Of a stretch of DNA of 64,000 bases, positions 1 through 8,621 are shown piece by piece (position 1 is the first letter of the stretch; the number at the start of each line of letters is the position of its first letter). The notes under the pieces were generated by a model. The model saw nothing but the letters and a program-made list of their open reading frames with translations. It made no database searches and had not been told where the DNA came from. The DNA comes from Lewinellaceae bacterium. GTDB lineage: Bacteria; Bacteroidota; Bacteroidia; Chitinophagales; Saprospiraceae. The position numbers and the translations under genes were made by a program. Location of the stretch: assembly GCA_020636325.1 (NCBI GenBank), contig JACJYC010000014.1, positions 62,001 to 126,000 of the forward strand, given 5' to 3'.

Positions 1-1
1 G

Positions 2-1807
2 AAAGTGGCCCATAAGTTCCAGTTCCCCGTTCACACACCCTACCAGGAACTGACCAAGACCGAAAAGCGACTGTTGTGGACCGGCAACGAGCATTTCTAC
101 GGCATCAATGCCTTTTTTACCGAACTGGAGGAAAAGACCTACAAGATACAGAACCGGGTTACCCTGGCCCGGTACCGCGGCCGTACCGTCTGCCCGACCT
201 GCGAGGGCGGCCGCCTGCGCAAGGAAGCCGGTTATGTGAAGATCGGCGATAAATCCATCAGCGATCTGGTGCACGTACCGATTGACGAGTTAAGGGACTA
301 TTTCGAATCCCTGGAATTATCCGATTTCGACCAGAAGATCGGCAAACGCCTGCTCCTGGAGATCCGCAACCGGCTCCGGTTCATGTGCGATCTCGGCCTG
401 ACCTACCTCAACCTGGGCCGCATCTCCTCCACCCTGAGCGGGGGCGAAACCCAGCGCATCAACCTGACCCGGACCCTGGGCAGCAACCTGACCAGCTCGA
501 TGTACATCCTGGACGAACCCAGCGTCGGGCTCCACCCCCGGGATACCAACCGGCTGGTTGAAGTGCTGAAATCCCTGCGGGACCTCGGCAACACCGTAGT
601 GGTAGTGGAGCACGAAGAGGATGTGATCAAAAATGCGGACTACCTGGTGGACATCGGACCGGAAGCCGGGGTGCACGGCGGCGAAGTCGTGTTTGCAGGC
701 CCGTACGAACAGATCTTCGACGAGGCGGCCACCAGCCTGACCACGCTTTATATGAGCGGCCGGAAGGTCATCCCCCTGCCGGATGTGCGCCGGAAGAGCG
801 TCCGTTCCCTGCAACTGCAGGGCGCCCGCCAGCACAACCTCAAGGGGATTGATGTCAAGATACCGCTCAATACCGTTACGGTGGTTACCGGCGTTTCGGG
901 GTCGGGCAAAACCACCCTGGTCAAGCAGATCCTCTACCCTGCCCTGCTGCGGCATTTCGGCGAATCGACGTCATCACCCGGCTATTACAAATCGCTGGGC
1001 GGCGATCTGAAGTTGCTGACCAGCGTCGAAATGGTCAACCAGAATCCGATCGGGAAATCTTCCCGGTCCAACCCGGTCACCTACGTCAAGGCCTATGACG
1101 CCATCCGGAGCCTGATGGCCAACCAGCAGCTGTCCAAAATCCGGGGGTTCACGGCCGGCTTTTTCAGCTTCAATGTGGACGGCGGGCGGTGCGACACCTG
1201 CAAGGGCGAAGGCGAACAGGTGGTCGAAATGCAGTTCCTGGCCGACGTGCGCCTGGAATGCGAAGAATGCGGCGGGAAGCGCTTCAAGCCCGAAGTGCTG
1301 GACGTACAATACAAAGGCAAAAATATATTTGAGATCCTGGAGCTCAGCGTCGAGGAAGCTTTGGCGTTCTTCCGGGATGCCCGGGAGGTCGTCAACAAAC
1401 TTCAACCGCTGTACGACGTAGGTTTGGGTTATGTCAAGCTCGGCCAATCCTCCAGTACCCTGTCCGGCGGGGAAGCCCAACGGATCAAACTGGCCAGTTT
1501 CCTGACCAAGGAACGCTCCTCCGATCATATCCTGTTCATATTCGACGAACCCACTACCGGGCTTCATTTCCACGACATCAACAAGCTGTTGACGGCCTTT
1601 AACGCGCTGGTCGACAAAGGCCATTCCGTGCTGATCGTCGAGCACAACATGGAAGTGATCAAGTCAGCCGACTGGGTGATCGATCTGGGACCTGAAGGCG
1701 GCAAGGACGGCGGCAATCTGCTGTACGAGGGCCCGCCCGAAGGGTTGCTGAAGGTAAAGGATTCCTACACCGGCAAATTCCTGAAAGAGAAACTCAAGGC
1801 CGGCTGA
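2..1807 (+). CDS. uvrA: Excinuclease ABC subunit A (UvrA homologue), 5' end cut by window
   Basis: UvrA is the DNA-damage sensor of nucleotide excision repair: a dimeric twin ABC ATPase that loads UvrB on lesions. About 600 residues are visible; the frame runs off the left edge, so the first ATPase Walker A is missing (the family is usually about 840-950 residues). In order I see a CPTCEGGRLR zinc/insertion motif near residue 63, the first ABC signature LSGGETQRINL with ILDEPSVGLHPRD (about 145-180), the second Walker A GVSGSGKTT (about 298), a four-Cys zinc finger CDTCKGEGE...CEECGG (about 396-422), the second signature LSGGEAQRIKL (about 488) and Walker B IFDEPTTGLH (about 513). All key residues look intact. 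The GTG at position 5 is probably not the true start. The stop abuts that of a convergent gene. It could be a UvrA paralogue (UvrA2 type) rather than the main copy. Confidence 0.95.
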   Translation, partial: KVAHKFQFPVHTPYQELTKTEKRLLWTGNEHFYGINAFFTELEEKTYKIQNRVTLARYRGRTVCPTCEGGRLRKEAGYVKIGDKSISDLVHVPIDELRDYFESLELSDFDQKIGKRLLLEIRNRLRFMCDLGLTYLNLGRISSTLSGGETQRINLTRTLGSNLTSSMYILDEPSVGLHPRDTNRLVEVLKSLRDLGNTVVVVEHEEDVIKNADYLVDIGPEAGVHGGEVVFAGPYEQIFDEAATSLTTLYMSGRKVIPLPDVRRKSVRSLQLQGARQHNLKGIDVKIPLNTVTVVTGVSGSGKTTLVKQILYPALLRHFGESTSSPGYYKSLGGDLKLLTSVEMVNQNPIGKSSRSNPVTYVKAYDAIRSLMANQQLSKIRGFTAGFFSFNVDGGRCDTCKGEGEQVVEMQFLADVRLECEECGGKRFKPEVLDVQYKGKNIFEILELSVEEALAFFRDAREVVNKLQPLYDVGLGYVKLGQSSSTLSGGEAQRIKLASFLTKERSSDHILFIFDEPTTGLHFHDINKLLTAFNALVDKGHSVLIVEHNMEVIKSADWVIDLGPEGGKDGGNLLYEGPPEGLLKVKDSYTGKFLKEKLKAG

Positions 1808-2791
1808 TCACCAGAGAAAGTGCACCGGGTTGCGGATATGATCGTCGTAAACCTTCTGGATAAAGGACATATCATCAGCCGTCAGGCCCGGTTGGTCCGC
1901 GGCTTTCACGTTGGCTTCCAGCTGTGCAGGTTGTGAAGCGCCCGGAATGACGCAACTCACCGCCTCCGACATCAGGATCCATTTCAGGGCCAATGCCGCC
2001 AGGTCTGTTCCGGCGAAACGGTCTTTCAGCACCTCAACAGCCTTCAATCCCGTTTCATAGTTGACGCCGGAGAAGGTTTCTCCCTTGTCAAAAGCGCTCC
2101 CGTCGCGATTGAAATGCCGGTGATCGCCCGAGGTAAAGACCGTATCGCGGGCGTAGCGGCCGCTGAGCAATCCGCTGGCCAGCGGCACCCTGGCGATGAT
2201 GCCGATATCCCGTTTTTGGGCCTCCCGGAAAAACAATTCGGAAGGACGTTGGCGAAACATATTGAAAATGATCTGGACGGTTGCAACATTCGGATATTCA
2301 ACGGCCTTCAGGGCTTCCTCCACTTTTTCTACGCTGACGCCCAGGTTCAGGATTTTGCCTTCTTCCCTGAGCCGGTCGAACAGCTCAAAAATCTCCGGCC
2401 GGTAATAGACTTCGGTAGGCGGGCAATGCAGTTGGATGAGGTCCAGGCAATCGATCCCCAGGCGGTTCAGGCTGCCTTCAACGAAGGCCCGAAGCGCTTC
2501 CGGCGTATACCCCGCATTGACATGGGGGTTGATCCTGCGGCCGCATTTGGTGGCTACGTAGATCCTTTCGCTCCTGGAGCGAAGCAGGTGGCCGACCGCT
2601 TTTTCACTTTCTCCGTCGCTGTACACGTCGGCTGTATCGATGAAGTTGACCCCGCGGTCGACGGCTGCGTTCAGCGTTGCGGAGGCTGTTTCATAACTGA
2701 AGTCGTCGCCCCATTTTCCGCCGATCTGCCAGGCGCCGAGGCTGACTTCGGAGATCATGAATCCGGTTTTGCCTAATTTCCGATAATGCAT
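1808..2791 (-). CDS. Aldo/keto reductase
   Basis: NAD(P)H-dependent reductase of the AKR superfamily, a cytosolic TIM barrel. The N-terminus MHYRKLGKTGFMISEVSLG and the GxNFIDTADVYSDGESE stretch (catalytic Asp/Tyr region) are typical. The catalytic Lys lies in IYVATKCG and the His in LIQLHCPP. The C-terminal part CVIPGASQPAQLEANVKA is the usual NADP-binding loop. I chose the ATG at 2791 because the upstream extension (hydrophobic, MLGLPLFYFL) overlaps the terminator of the preceding gene and does not match the family. The product is about 327 residues, normal for the family. The substrate cannot be told from sequence; the family handles sugars, aldehydes and ketones. It is convergent with uvrA with no gap. 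Confidence 0.93.
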   Translation of the reverse strand: MHYRKLGKTGFMISEVSLGAWQIGGKWGDDFSYETASATLNAAVDRGVNFIDTADVYSDGESEKAVGHLLRSRSERIYVATKCGRRINPHVNAGYTPEALRAFVEGSLNRLGIDCLDLIQLHCPPTEVYYRPEIFELFDRLREEGKILNLGVSVEKVEEALKAVEYPNVATVQIIFNMFRQRPSELFFREAQKRDIGIIARVPLASGLLSGRYARDTVFTSGDHRHFNRDGSAFDKGETFSGVNYETGLKAVEVLKDRFAGTDLAALALKWILMSEAVSCVIPGASQPAQLEANVKAADQPGLTADDMSFIQKVYDDHIRNPVHFLW

Positions 2792-2816
2792 TGCTGATAA
2801 GGTAAAAATCAAGAAA

Positions 2817-2862
2817 TAAAAAAGGGGCAATCCCAGCATAAAACAGCGGGAATGCCCTTTTC
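2817..2862 (-). terminator. Rho-independent terminator after the YegP gene
   Basis: Read on the minus strand there is a long stem (AAAGGGCA...TGCCCCTTT, with an inner TCCCGC/GCTGGGA helix) followed by a run of T. It lies just downstream of the YegP stop codon and upstream of the aldo/keto reductase start, so it separates the two same-strand genes. A one-base bulge interrupts the outer stem. Confidence 0.65.
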
Positions 2863-2891
2863 TTTGTTAGCAAAGGATCTTTGCGCAGTCC

Positions 2892-3227
2892 TTAAGCCAG
2901 GGTGGTATCGTCTACCGTGGCGTCGGGCGCGTTCTTCTGTACGGATTCGACGCCGTTTTTGCGGCTTGCTTCGGATTCGTACATTTCGCTGGTGCCGATC
3001 ACCTGGCCGTTGGTGGCTTTCAGGTTGAAGAAAAATTTGCCGTTTTTGGAAGTTTTCAACTCAAACCGGCTTTCGACTGCCGAATTTTTGCGAACAGATT
3101 CGATTCCGTTCTTGCAGCTGGCTTTTGAGGAATAACCTTCGCTGGCAAGGATCACCTGACCGTTGCCTGCTTTCAGATTAAATTGAAATTCTCCGTTCGT
3201 TCTCTTGGAGATTACAAATTTTCCCAT
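2892..3227 (-). CDS. YegP/DUF1508 family protein
   Basis: Small cytosolic protein of 111 residues built from two copies of the DUF1508 (YegP) unit. Each has the pattern F-x-F-N-L-K-A-x-N-G-Q-V-I-x-x-S-E-x-Y-x-S-x-A-x-x-K/R-N-G-(I/V)-E-S-V (about residues 12-45 and 63-98). The family is a tandem beta-rich domain found singly or duplicated in many bacteria; its biochemical role is not known. The acidic C-terminal tail (DATVDDTTLA) is not part of the repeats. The gene stands alone with a terminator hairpin behind it. The start ATG at 3227 gives the canonical MGKFVISK N-terminus. Confidence 0.93.
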   Translation of the reverse strand: MGKFVISKRTNGEFQFNLKAGNGQVILASEGYSSKASCKNGIESVRKNSAVESRFELKTSKNGKFFFNLKATNGQVIGTSEMYESEASRKNGVESVQKNAPDATVDDTTLA

Positions 3228-3415
3228 GGTTAATAGTTTAAATATTTAATAAGGATGTTTCGTGGTTGAAAGAACGCATATGGTTCAAGCATTCAGACGA
3301 AATTTAACCTGAAGGTCACACCGCAATAACAATCTCTCTACAATTTTGTGGCTGAATTCTCAACCATGGCCAAAATTATTGTATTATTGTCAGGAATCCA
3401 AATCTGATCCGGGAT

Positions 3416-3715
3416 ATGACCTATGAAAACTTTGTCAGCAGCCTTAATGGGAACGAAATCCCGAATCAATTTAGTTTGGCGCTGCAAGTTCTTTGGTACC
3501 AAAAAAAAGGCCGGTGGGATCGTTCCCATGAAATCGCACAGGATATGAACACCCCCGAAGGCGCCTGGCTTCACGCATTCCTCCATCGCGACGAAGGCGA
3601 CAACTGGAACGCCGGATACTGGTACCGCCAGGCCGGAAAGCCGGTGCCGGCTGTTTCCATTGAAACGGAATGGGAAGACCTGGTCCGGTATTTTCTGGAA
3701 AAGGACCGAGAATAG
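3416..3715 (+). CDS. Small conserved hypothetical protein
   Basis: A 99-residue protein with no signal peptide or membrane segment. It is rich in Trp, His and charged residues; GAWLHAFLHRDEGDNWNAGYW followed by YRQAGKPVP is a strongly patterned core that I recognise as typical of a widespread family of uncharacterised proteins, without a known activity. Base composition and codon use match the neighbours, which supports a real gene. Its stop at 3713-3715 lies seven bases before an 8-bp tandem array. No operon partner is apparent, as the next gene is convergent. Confidence 0.75.
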   Translation: MTYENFVSSLNGNEIPNQFSLALQVLWYQKKGRWDRSHEIAQDMNTPEGAWLHAFLHRDEGDNWNAGYWYRQAGKPVPAVSIETEWEDLVRYFLEKDRE

Positions 3716-3722
3716 CGGCTCA

Positions 3723-3794
3723 ATTCCTCGATTCCTCGATTCCTCAGTTCCTCGATTCCTCAGTTCCTCGATTCCTCAGTTCCCCAATTCCTCA
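3723..3794. repeat. Tandem array of nine 8-bp units between convergent genes
   Basis: Nine consecutive octamers of the form ATTCCTCG / ATTCCTCA / GTTCCTCG / GTTCCCCA with no spacer. The array begins seven bases after the stop of the 99-residue gene. Its last unit contains the TCA that is the stop codon (TGA) of the leftward oxidoreductase gene, so the array runs right up to coding sequence on both sides. Confidence 0.9.
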
Positions 3795-4916
3795 TTTAAA
3801 AAACCTCTTCCACTCCACCGTTTTACCTGTTTTGGCCGCATGCCTGGCTGCTTCCAGGATTTTCACCACAATCTCGTTGTTTTCGGGTGAGGACAGGTCG
3901 AATGGCCGGACTTTGACCTTGCCGCGGACGACCTGCTCCAGGTAAGCGAAGGGGTCATCGACCGACTTTGGGAGGGGGTCCGCTCTCAGGGGCCACGGGC
4001 CGGTTTTCTCATTTTCCATAACGGACATCTGGCGGCCGTCGCGGCAAAAGACGTAGCCGGTGGTGCCGTAGATTTCGGCGTCCTTGCGCCCGAAGGGCCA
4101 GTTCCAGGAGGCCTGTATGACCACCTGGGCCTTGGGATAATTCAACAGGATGGTGGCTTCGTCCTCCACTTTCGGATAAAGGTCCGGTTTGATCTGCCGG
4201 GTGAGGCAGGTGACGGATTCGGGCTCCTGCCCTTGCAGGAACCAGGTGGCCAGGTTGGCGCCGTAGCAGCCGAAATCGGTCAGGGCGCCGCCGCCGTTCA
4301 GGACGGGGTCCGTCAGGAATTCGAGGAATTCCGGGTTGCAGCCGATCTCGATCGGCCCCTGGTGGCCGTGGTGGAAGACCATCTTCCGGATTTCGCCGAT
4401 GGCCTGATCCTCATGGACCAAACGGTAGGCTTTTGCATTGCTGCCGTACCAGGTCGTTTCGTAGTTGGTCAGCAGGTAAATGCCGTTCTCGCGCGCCAAC
4501 CTGATCATCTTTTCAGCGTGATCATAACTCACGGCCAGCGGTTTTTCCACCATGACGTGTATGCCTCTCGGCGCGCAATATTCCACGGTTTTAAGGTGGT
4601 CAAAAATGGAATTGAACGCGGTCACGGCCTCCGGTTTGGTCTTTTCCACCATTTCCTCCAGGGAAGGGTATACCAGCGACATGTCAAAACCGTGTTGTTC
4701 GGCGAACCGTTCGGCCAGCTCCCGGTTGGGTTCAGCTATGCCAACAATTTCGATATCGCCGCGTTTTTCCCGGCCCAGGATCCAGTGTACGTGGGCATGG
4801 GTCAATCCGACAACACCGACCCGAAGCGGGGCGGCCGGGCCGGAAGCGCCCTGGGCATATGCCGGTTCAGAAAACGGTAAAAAGCAGGCGATCAGGAGGA
4901 TTCCCAGTGTTTTCAT
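3792..4916 (-). CDS. Exported Gfo/Idh/MocA-family oxidoreductase
   Basis: NAD(P)-dependent oxidoreductase of 374 residues, probably acting on a sugar or inositol derivative outside the cytoplasm. An N-terminal signal peptide (MKTLGILLIACFLPFSEPAYAQG) is followed by the Rossmann segment LRVGVVGLTHAHVHW; the canonical GxGxxG is replaced by GLTHAH, a variant seen in some exported members. The family's EKPLAVS motif (catalytic Lys) is at about residue 130, and GGGALTDFGCYGANLATWF is the usual second-domain signature. No sorting domain is present, so a periplasmic location is likely. The stop codon lies inside an octamer array. The gene appears monocistronic. The substrate is unknown. Confidence 0.88.
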   Translation of the reverse strand: MKTLGILLIACFLPFSEPAYAQGASGPAAPLRVGVVGLTHAHVHWILGREKRGDIEIVGIAEPNRELAERFAEQHGFDMSLVYPSLEEMVEKTKPEAVTAFNSIFDHLKTVEYCAPRGIHVMVEKPLAVSYDHAEKMIRLARENGIYLLTNYETTWYGSNAKAYRLVHEDQAIGEIRKMVFHHGHQGPIEIGCNPEFLEFLTDPVLNGGGALTDFGCYGANLATWFLQGQEPESVTCLTRQIKPDLYPKVEDEATILLNYPKAQVVIQASWNWPFGRKDAEIYGTTGYVFCRDGRQMSVMENEKTGPWPLRADPLPKSVDDPFAYLEQVVRGKVKVRPFDLSSPENNEIVVKILEAARHAAKTGKTVEWKRFFK

Positions 4917-5014
4917 ATTGACACAGTTGGTTTTCGAATCAGCATGCCGGCCGTCTTTTCATTACCGGCCGTTATTCAAGTGTCAATATACAGCAAACAT
5001 TTGGAAACCCCGGA

Positions 5015-8000
5015 TTATTTCAACCGCCAGAGCCTGACGGTATGATCATAGCTGCCGGTCAGCAGCATCGATCCGTCCGGAGAGACATCCAGGGTATGAA
5101 CGGCATCGCGGTGGCCTTCAAAAGTGCGCAACAACCGGCCGGATTCAGACCAAAGCCGGGCCTTCTTATCGCTTCCGGCCGTAAACAACCCCGATCCGTC
5201 CGGAGTGAAGCCGACATCAAAGACTTCACCGTCATGGCCTTTCAGGGTCGAAACCTGCCGGCCGTCCGCCGCCCAGAGGATGGACTTCCCGTCGCGGCAG
5301 CCGGTGAGCACCCTCCGGCCGTCCGGCGAAAAGCAGCCGGCATTGACCGTCGCGGAATGCCCCGCCAGTACGGCCAGGGTTTCGCCCTTCAGGTTCCAAA
5401 CCCTGGCTGTATGATCCCTGCTGCATGTCAGAACGAGGTCTCCACCGGGCGAAAAATCAACATCCTTTATGGCGTCCTTGTGCCCTGTAAAGGTTTGGAG
5501 GACCCTGTTTTCGGCTATACTCCACAAGACCGCACGGCCGTTGTAATAACCGATCAATGCGGTGGTATAGTCCGGCGAAAACCGGATGGAGGTCACCAGG
5601 TCATCCCCCGACTTAACGGCATAGAGCGGCGCCCCGGATGCATCCCAGCATTTCAGGACACCGTCGGCACTCCCGGAGAGGATCGTGCTGCCGTCCTGAG
5701 CAAAACCGGTTCCAACGATCATTTCCCTGTGATCTTTGATCCCGTTCACCCACTCGCCGGTTGTCCGGCAATAACCAAGTCCGCCATACCCTGAAGCGGC
5801 AAGGAAGGAACGGCCGTCGGGGCTAAACGCGACGGAAGTCACATAATCATCGAAGTAAAAGGACCTTACGGGTTCGGTATAATGGACAAACAGGGAAAGC
5901 AGAAAAACCAGCGCTGTCAGCGACACCTGCCAGGTCCAGTTGCGCCATTTCCACGATACGGCCCGCCTGGTCTGTACAACATTCCGGATGCGGTCCGATA
6001 GCAGGCGATCCAGCCGCGATTTGCGGTTTTCCCGGTATTTGACCAGGAGCGCATCCCGGGTTTGTCCGGCCAGCAACAGGCTGTCCAGTTCCGTTTCCAG
6101 GTTCCGGCGGCGTTGCCAGCCCGGTTTTTGCAAGAGCTCGTTCAGGACGACCTGGACGCGATGTCCGTTCCAGGCAATACTGCCCACGGGGGGCAGGTTT
6201 TCTTCCAGTTCCAGGATTTTTTGCCATTCATGGCGGACTTTCATATCCAGGTGAGGATGGTTTTCCTCCAGCCAATCCAAGAGGGCGCCCCGAAATTTTT
6301 CCGGGATCTTCCCTTCCTCGAACCAATTCAACCGGGTCATATTGAACAGGTGATCGGCGGTCAGGAACGGATCATCGGGATGCGACAACAGTTGTCCGAT
6401 GTAAAGGGTCCAATCCCAGAACAGTACGGGCGATACGGCGCAAGCGGCAATCCATTGCAAAAGCCGGTCGTCCGATTCGCCGTTTTCGGTCAGGATGAAA
6501 TTTACCTTCAATTGAGCCAACGCGTCCGCTGCCCGGTCGTTTTCGCCGATCACAACCGGGTGCATCTGTTCAGGGGATGCTTCGATCCACTGCCGGTAGT
6601 CCGCCGGTTCAACCGATTCCAGGGTTTCCATCAGCTGGGCCAGGCCGGCCGGCGTTGCAGGCAGGATGCTGAATTTCCCGGCCAGTTCAGCTTCCCGTTT
6701 GCCCCAATTCACCGGCGATACCGTCGAAAGAAGGGCTCGTTGCCGCCAGGCTTCAAAGACATCCGTACGGGAACCCTGCGTGCCGGATCCCGCCATCCAG
6801 GGATACCCGGGGCTCACCACGATCAGGTAACGGTTGGCATATTTATGCGCCAGGTCCCGGAGGGGCATTCCCTGCGGGAATCGGTCGTTCCAAAACTTGC
6901 GGCCCTCCCGGTCAAAGAAGAAGCGATCAATCTGGATCTCATTCTCCCTGAAATTACTGATCAGCAAATCAAATAATCCGATCCGGAGGTTATCCGGGAA
7001 AGTGTCATCAAGCAAAAAGAGGAATTCCTTGTTCCTGAGCATGGGAGCATACTGGAAATCAACCATCCCTCCCTTTCCGGCGATCGCCCTAACCGTACGC
7101 GGGACATCCAGGCGCCGGTGATTCGACTCATCTCTTCGCCGCATTTCATTTACCGCCACCTGAAACCCGTCGTTCATGGTCACTGTACGGATATAAGGAA
7201 TCCGGATGGTCCATCCATAAGGCGGTTGGGTGTCCGGAAAATGTTCCAGGATCAGTTTTTTCCGTTTCATTTTGAACCACCAGCCCACCAACAACAGGCT
7301 GATCAATACGATTCCGACCAATGCGCCTTTAGCCGGCGAAAAATAGGCATGCCCCGTTTCCACCCGCCAGGCGGAAGAGATCCGGGAAACATACCTGCCC
7401 GGCGAGTTCTTCAGGCCGCTGCCGGCAAACGGACCGGCGGTGGTATCCAGGGCTGTAATGCCCTCAACAGGAATCGGTTCAAAATGCGCGGTGTCGGCCC
7501 CCGTTGCCGGTAAATCCTTTGCAGATGGCAGGATTTTCATATCCTCGCCGCCGGCATAGATCTCCGGCGCCGTTTTGTCATAATGCTCGGCCCGGAAGAC
7601 GGCTTTAAAGGTGAAACATTTTCCGGAAGAATTGCAGACTTCAAAGTCGACCGTTTCCCGCCCTGGGGTTTCGGCACGGTAGTTCAGGCAGATCAGTCCG
7701 TCCGACGTGATTTGACGCTCAACCTTCACCAGGCCGGAAGACCGGTTTACGATCCGGATCTTGTTGGGATCGCCCCATTCCCGGGCCACGGTAAAACAGG
7801 CTTGTGCCGGATCGTCGGCAGTAATTTCCACGGGAATGAACAGGATCTGATTTTCCTCTACCTGCGGGTGACGGCTCCCGCCCTGAAAGTATTGAAAGCC
7901 GGCATAACCTGCGGCGCCCAGGAAGAGCGGCAAAACAATCCAAAGGACTATATTTTGCCGGAAGCCGCTCAGGCTATGCCACCAATCATTCAGCGCCAGG

Positions 8001-8353
8001 AACGGCTCTCTGTTTTCCATCCTGCGCCTGCTGCGCGACTCCTTCCGTTGCAGGTCCGCCACCCTGTGCAGGTGATCGGCATGGTGGCGGGTAATCCTTG
8101 CCAGGGTCTCATCAAAAATGCGGTAGAAATCGTGCTGGCTTTGCGGATCGCTTACCAGCAGTGGCGCCAACAGGGTTTTCAAATCCCGGAGGTCGGTTTC
8201 CGGCGGCAATTGCCGGATCATATTTTCCAACAGAAGGTATTGGTCGACCCCCAACTCATGCCCTTTTGCCTGCCAGGCAGTAAGGAGGGAGGCAATGAAA
8301 AGTTCCCGGTCGGGACGGCTGTTCTGAATGCGGTTTGCCACGTTGTTAACCAT
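5015..8353 (-). CDS. Multi-domain membrane protein: CoxE-like N-domain, Ig-like domain, vWA-like domain, WD40 propeller
   Basis: A 1112-residue protein. Seen in order: a helical N-terminal domain (about 15-85) resembling the N-domain of CoxE/vWA partners of MoxR ATPases; a membrane segment (about 133-156); a beta-rich Ig-like region (about 168-255); a second membrane segment (about 343-361); a Rossmann-like region with EFLFLLDDTFPDN (about 443) and RYLIVVSPGYPW (about 508) that resembles a von Willebrand A domain whose DxSxS metal site is lost; helical sequence; a third membrane segment near 810-830; and seven C-terminal WD40 repeats (FSPDGR...LW pattern). Upstream on the same strand is a MoxR-type ATPase, separated by a 164-bp mobile-element-like repeat, so the two were probably one operon. 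Function is not established; by analogy with MoxR/vWA pairs it may be an ATPase-remodelled membrane complex. The vWA assignment is inference from fold pattern only. Confidence 0.85.
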   Translation of the reverse strand: MVNNVANRIQNSRPDRELFIASLLTAWQAKGHELGVDQYLLLENMIRQLPPETDLRDLKTLLAPLLVSDPQSQHDFYRIFDETLARITRHHADHLHRVADLQRKESRSRRRMENREPFLALNDWWHSLSGFRQNIVLWIVLPLFLGAAGYAGFQYFQGGSRHPQVEENQILFIPVEITADDPAQACFTVAREWGDPNKIRIVNRSSGLVKVERQITSDGLICLNYRAETPGRETVDFEVCNSSGKCFTFKAVFRAEHYDKTAPEIYAGGEDMKILPSAKDLPATGADTAHFEPIPVEGITALDTTAGPFAGSGLKNSPGRYVSRISSAWRVETGHAYFSPAKGALVGIVLISLLLVGWWFKMKRKKLILEHFPDTQPPYGWTIRIPYIRTVTMNDGFQVAVNEMRRRDESNHRRLDVPRTVRAIAGKGGMVDFQYAPMLRNKEFLFLLDDTFPDNLRIGLFDLLISNFRENEIQIDRFFFDREGRKFWNDRFPQGMPLRDLAHKYANRYLIVVSPGYPWMAGSGTQGSRTDVFEAWRQRALLSTVSPVNWGKREAELAGKFSILPATPAGLAQLMETLESVEPADYRQWIEASPEQMHPVVIGENDRAADALAQLKVNFILTENGESDDRLLQWIAACAVSPVLFWDWTLYIGQLLSHPDDPFLTADHLFNMTRLNWFEEGKIPEKFRGALLDWLEENHPHLDMKVRHEWQKILELEENLPPVGSIAWNGHRVQVVLNELLQKPGWQRRRNLETELDSLLLAGQTRDALLVKYRENRKSRLDRLLSDRIRNVVQTRRAVSWKWRNWTWQVSLTALVFLLSLFVHYTEPVRSFYFDDYVTSVAFSPDGRSFLAASGYGGLGYCRTTGEWVNGIKDHREMIVGTGFAQDGSTILSGSADGVLKCWDASGAPLYAVKSGDDLVTSIRFSPDYTTALIGYYNGRAVLWSIAENRVLQTFTGHKDAIKDVDFSPGGDLVLTCSRDHTARVWNLKGETLAVLAGHSATVNAGCFSPDGRRVLTGCRDGKSILWAADGRQVSTLKGHDGEVFDVGFTPDGSGLFTAGSDKKARLWSESGRLLRTFEGHRDAVHTLDVSPDGSMLLTGSYDHTVRLWRLK

Positions 8354-8457
8354 TTTAAGCGTTGGTCAAAAATCAAATCCCCGGTCCTGTTTCAATTCTT
8401 TAGCCGGGATGCGATCATGCTCAATCGCTTATGTCCCTGCCGCCCTGCGGTTGCTAA

Positions 8458-8621
8458 GGATCGGTGAATTAATAAGTGTCGCTTTTGATAGGTCAGGCAT
8501 TTTGGTCCTAGCCAAGGCATGGGTTCCCGACCTTAGCCAAAGCTAAGGGAGGCGGTTCCATAACGCCGGATAGGGGCAAAAGGCCTCCTAGGAAAGTGGA
8601 CAGTTATTATTTCAGCGGTCC
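8458..8621 (+). mobile_element. 164-bp MITE-like element, copy 1
   Basis: A 164-bp sequence that recurs at 25767-25930 with four mismatches, in the same orientation. The ends form imperfect inverted repeats of about 28 bp (left GGATCGGTGAATTAATAAGT; right, reverse-complemented, GGACCGCTGAAATAATAACT). Both copies are flanked by TAA on each side, which fits a 3-bp target duplication. The inside contains a perfect 7-bp hairpin CCTTAGC/GCTAAGG. No coding sequence is present, so it would be non-autonomous. Here it sits between the MoxR ATPase and the WD40 gene; the right TAA supplies part of the ATPase stop codon. Confidence 0.8.

Noticed and set aside
2..1807. A naturally shortened UvrA starting at GTG 5
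   Set aside because: The reading frame stays open to the window edge and the missing first Walker A must lie outside, so it is truncation by the window, not by mutation.
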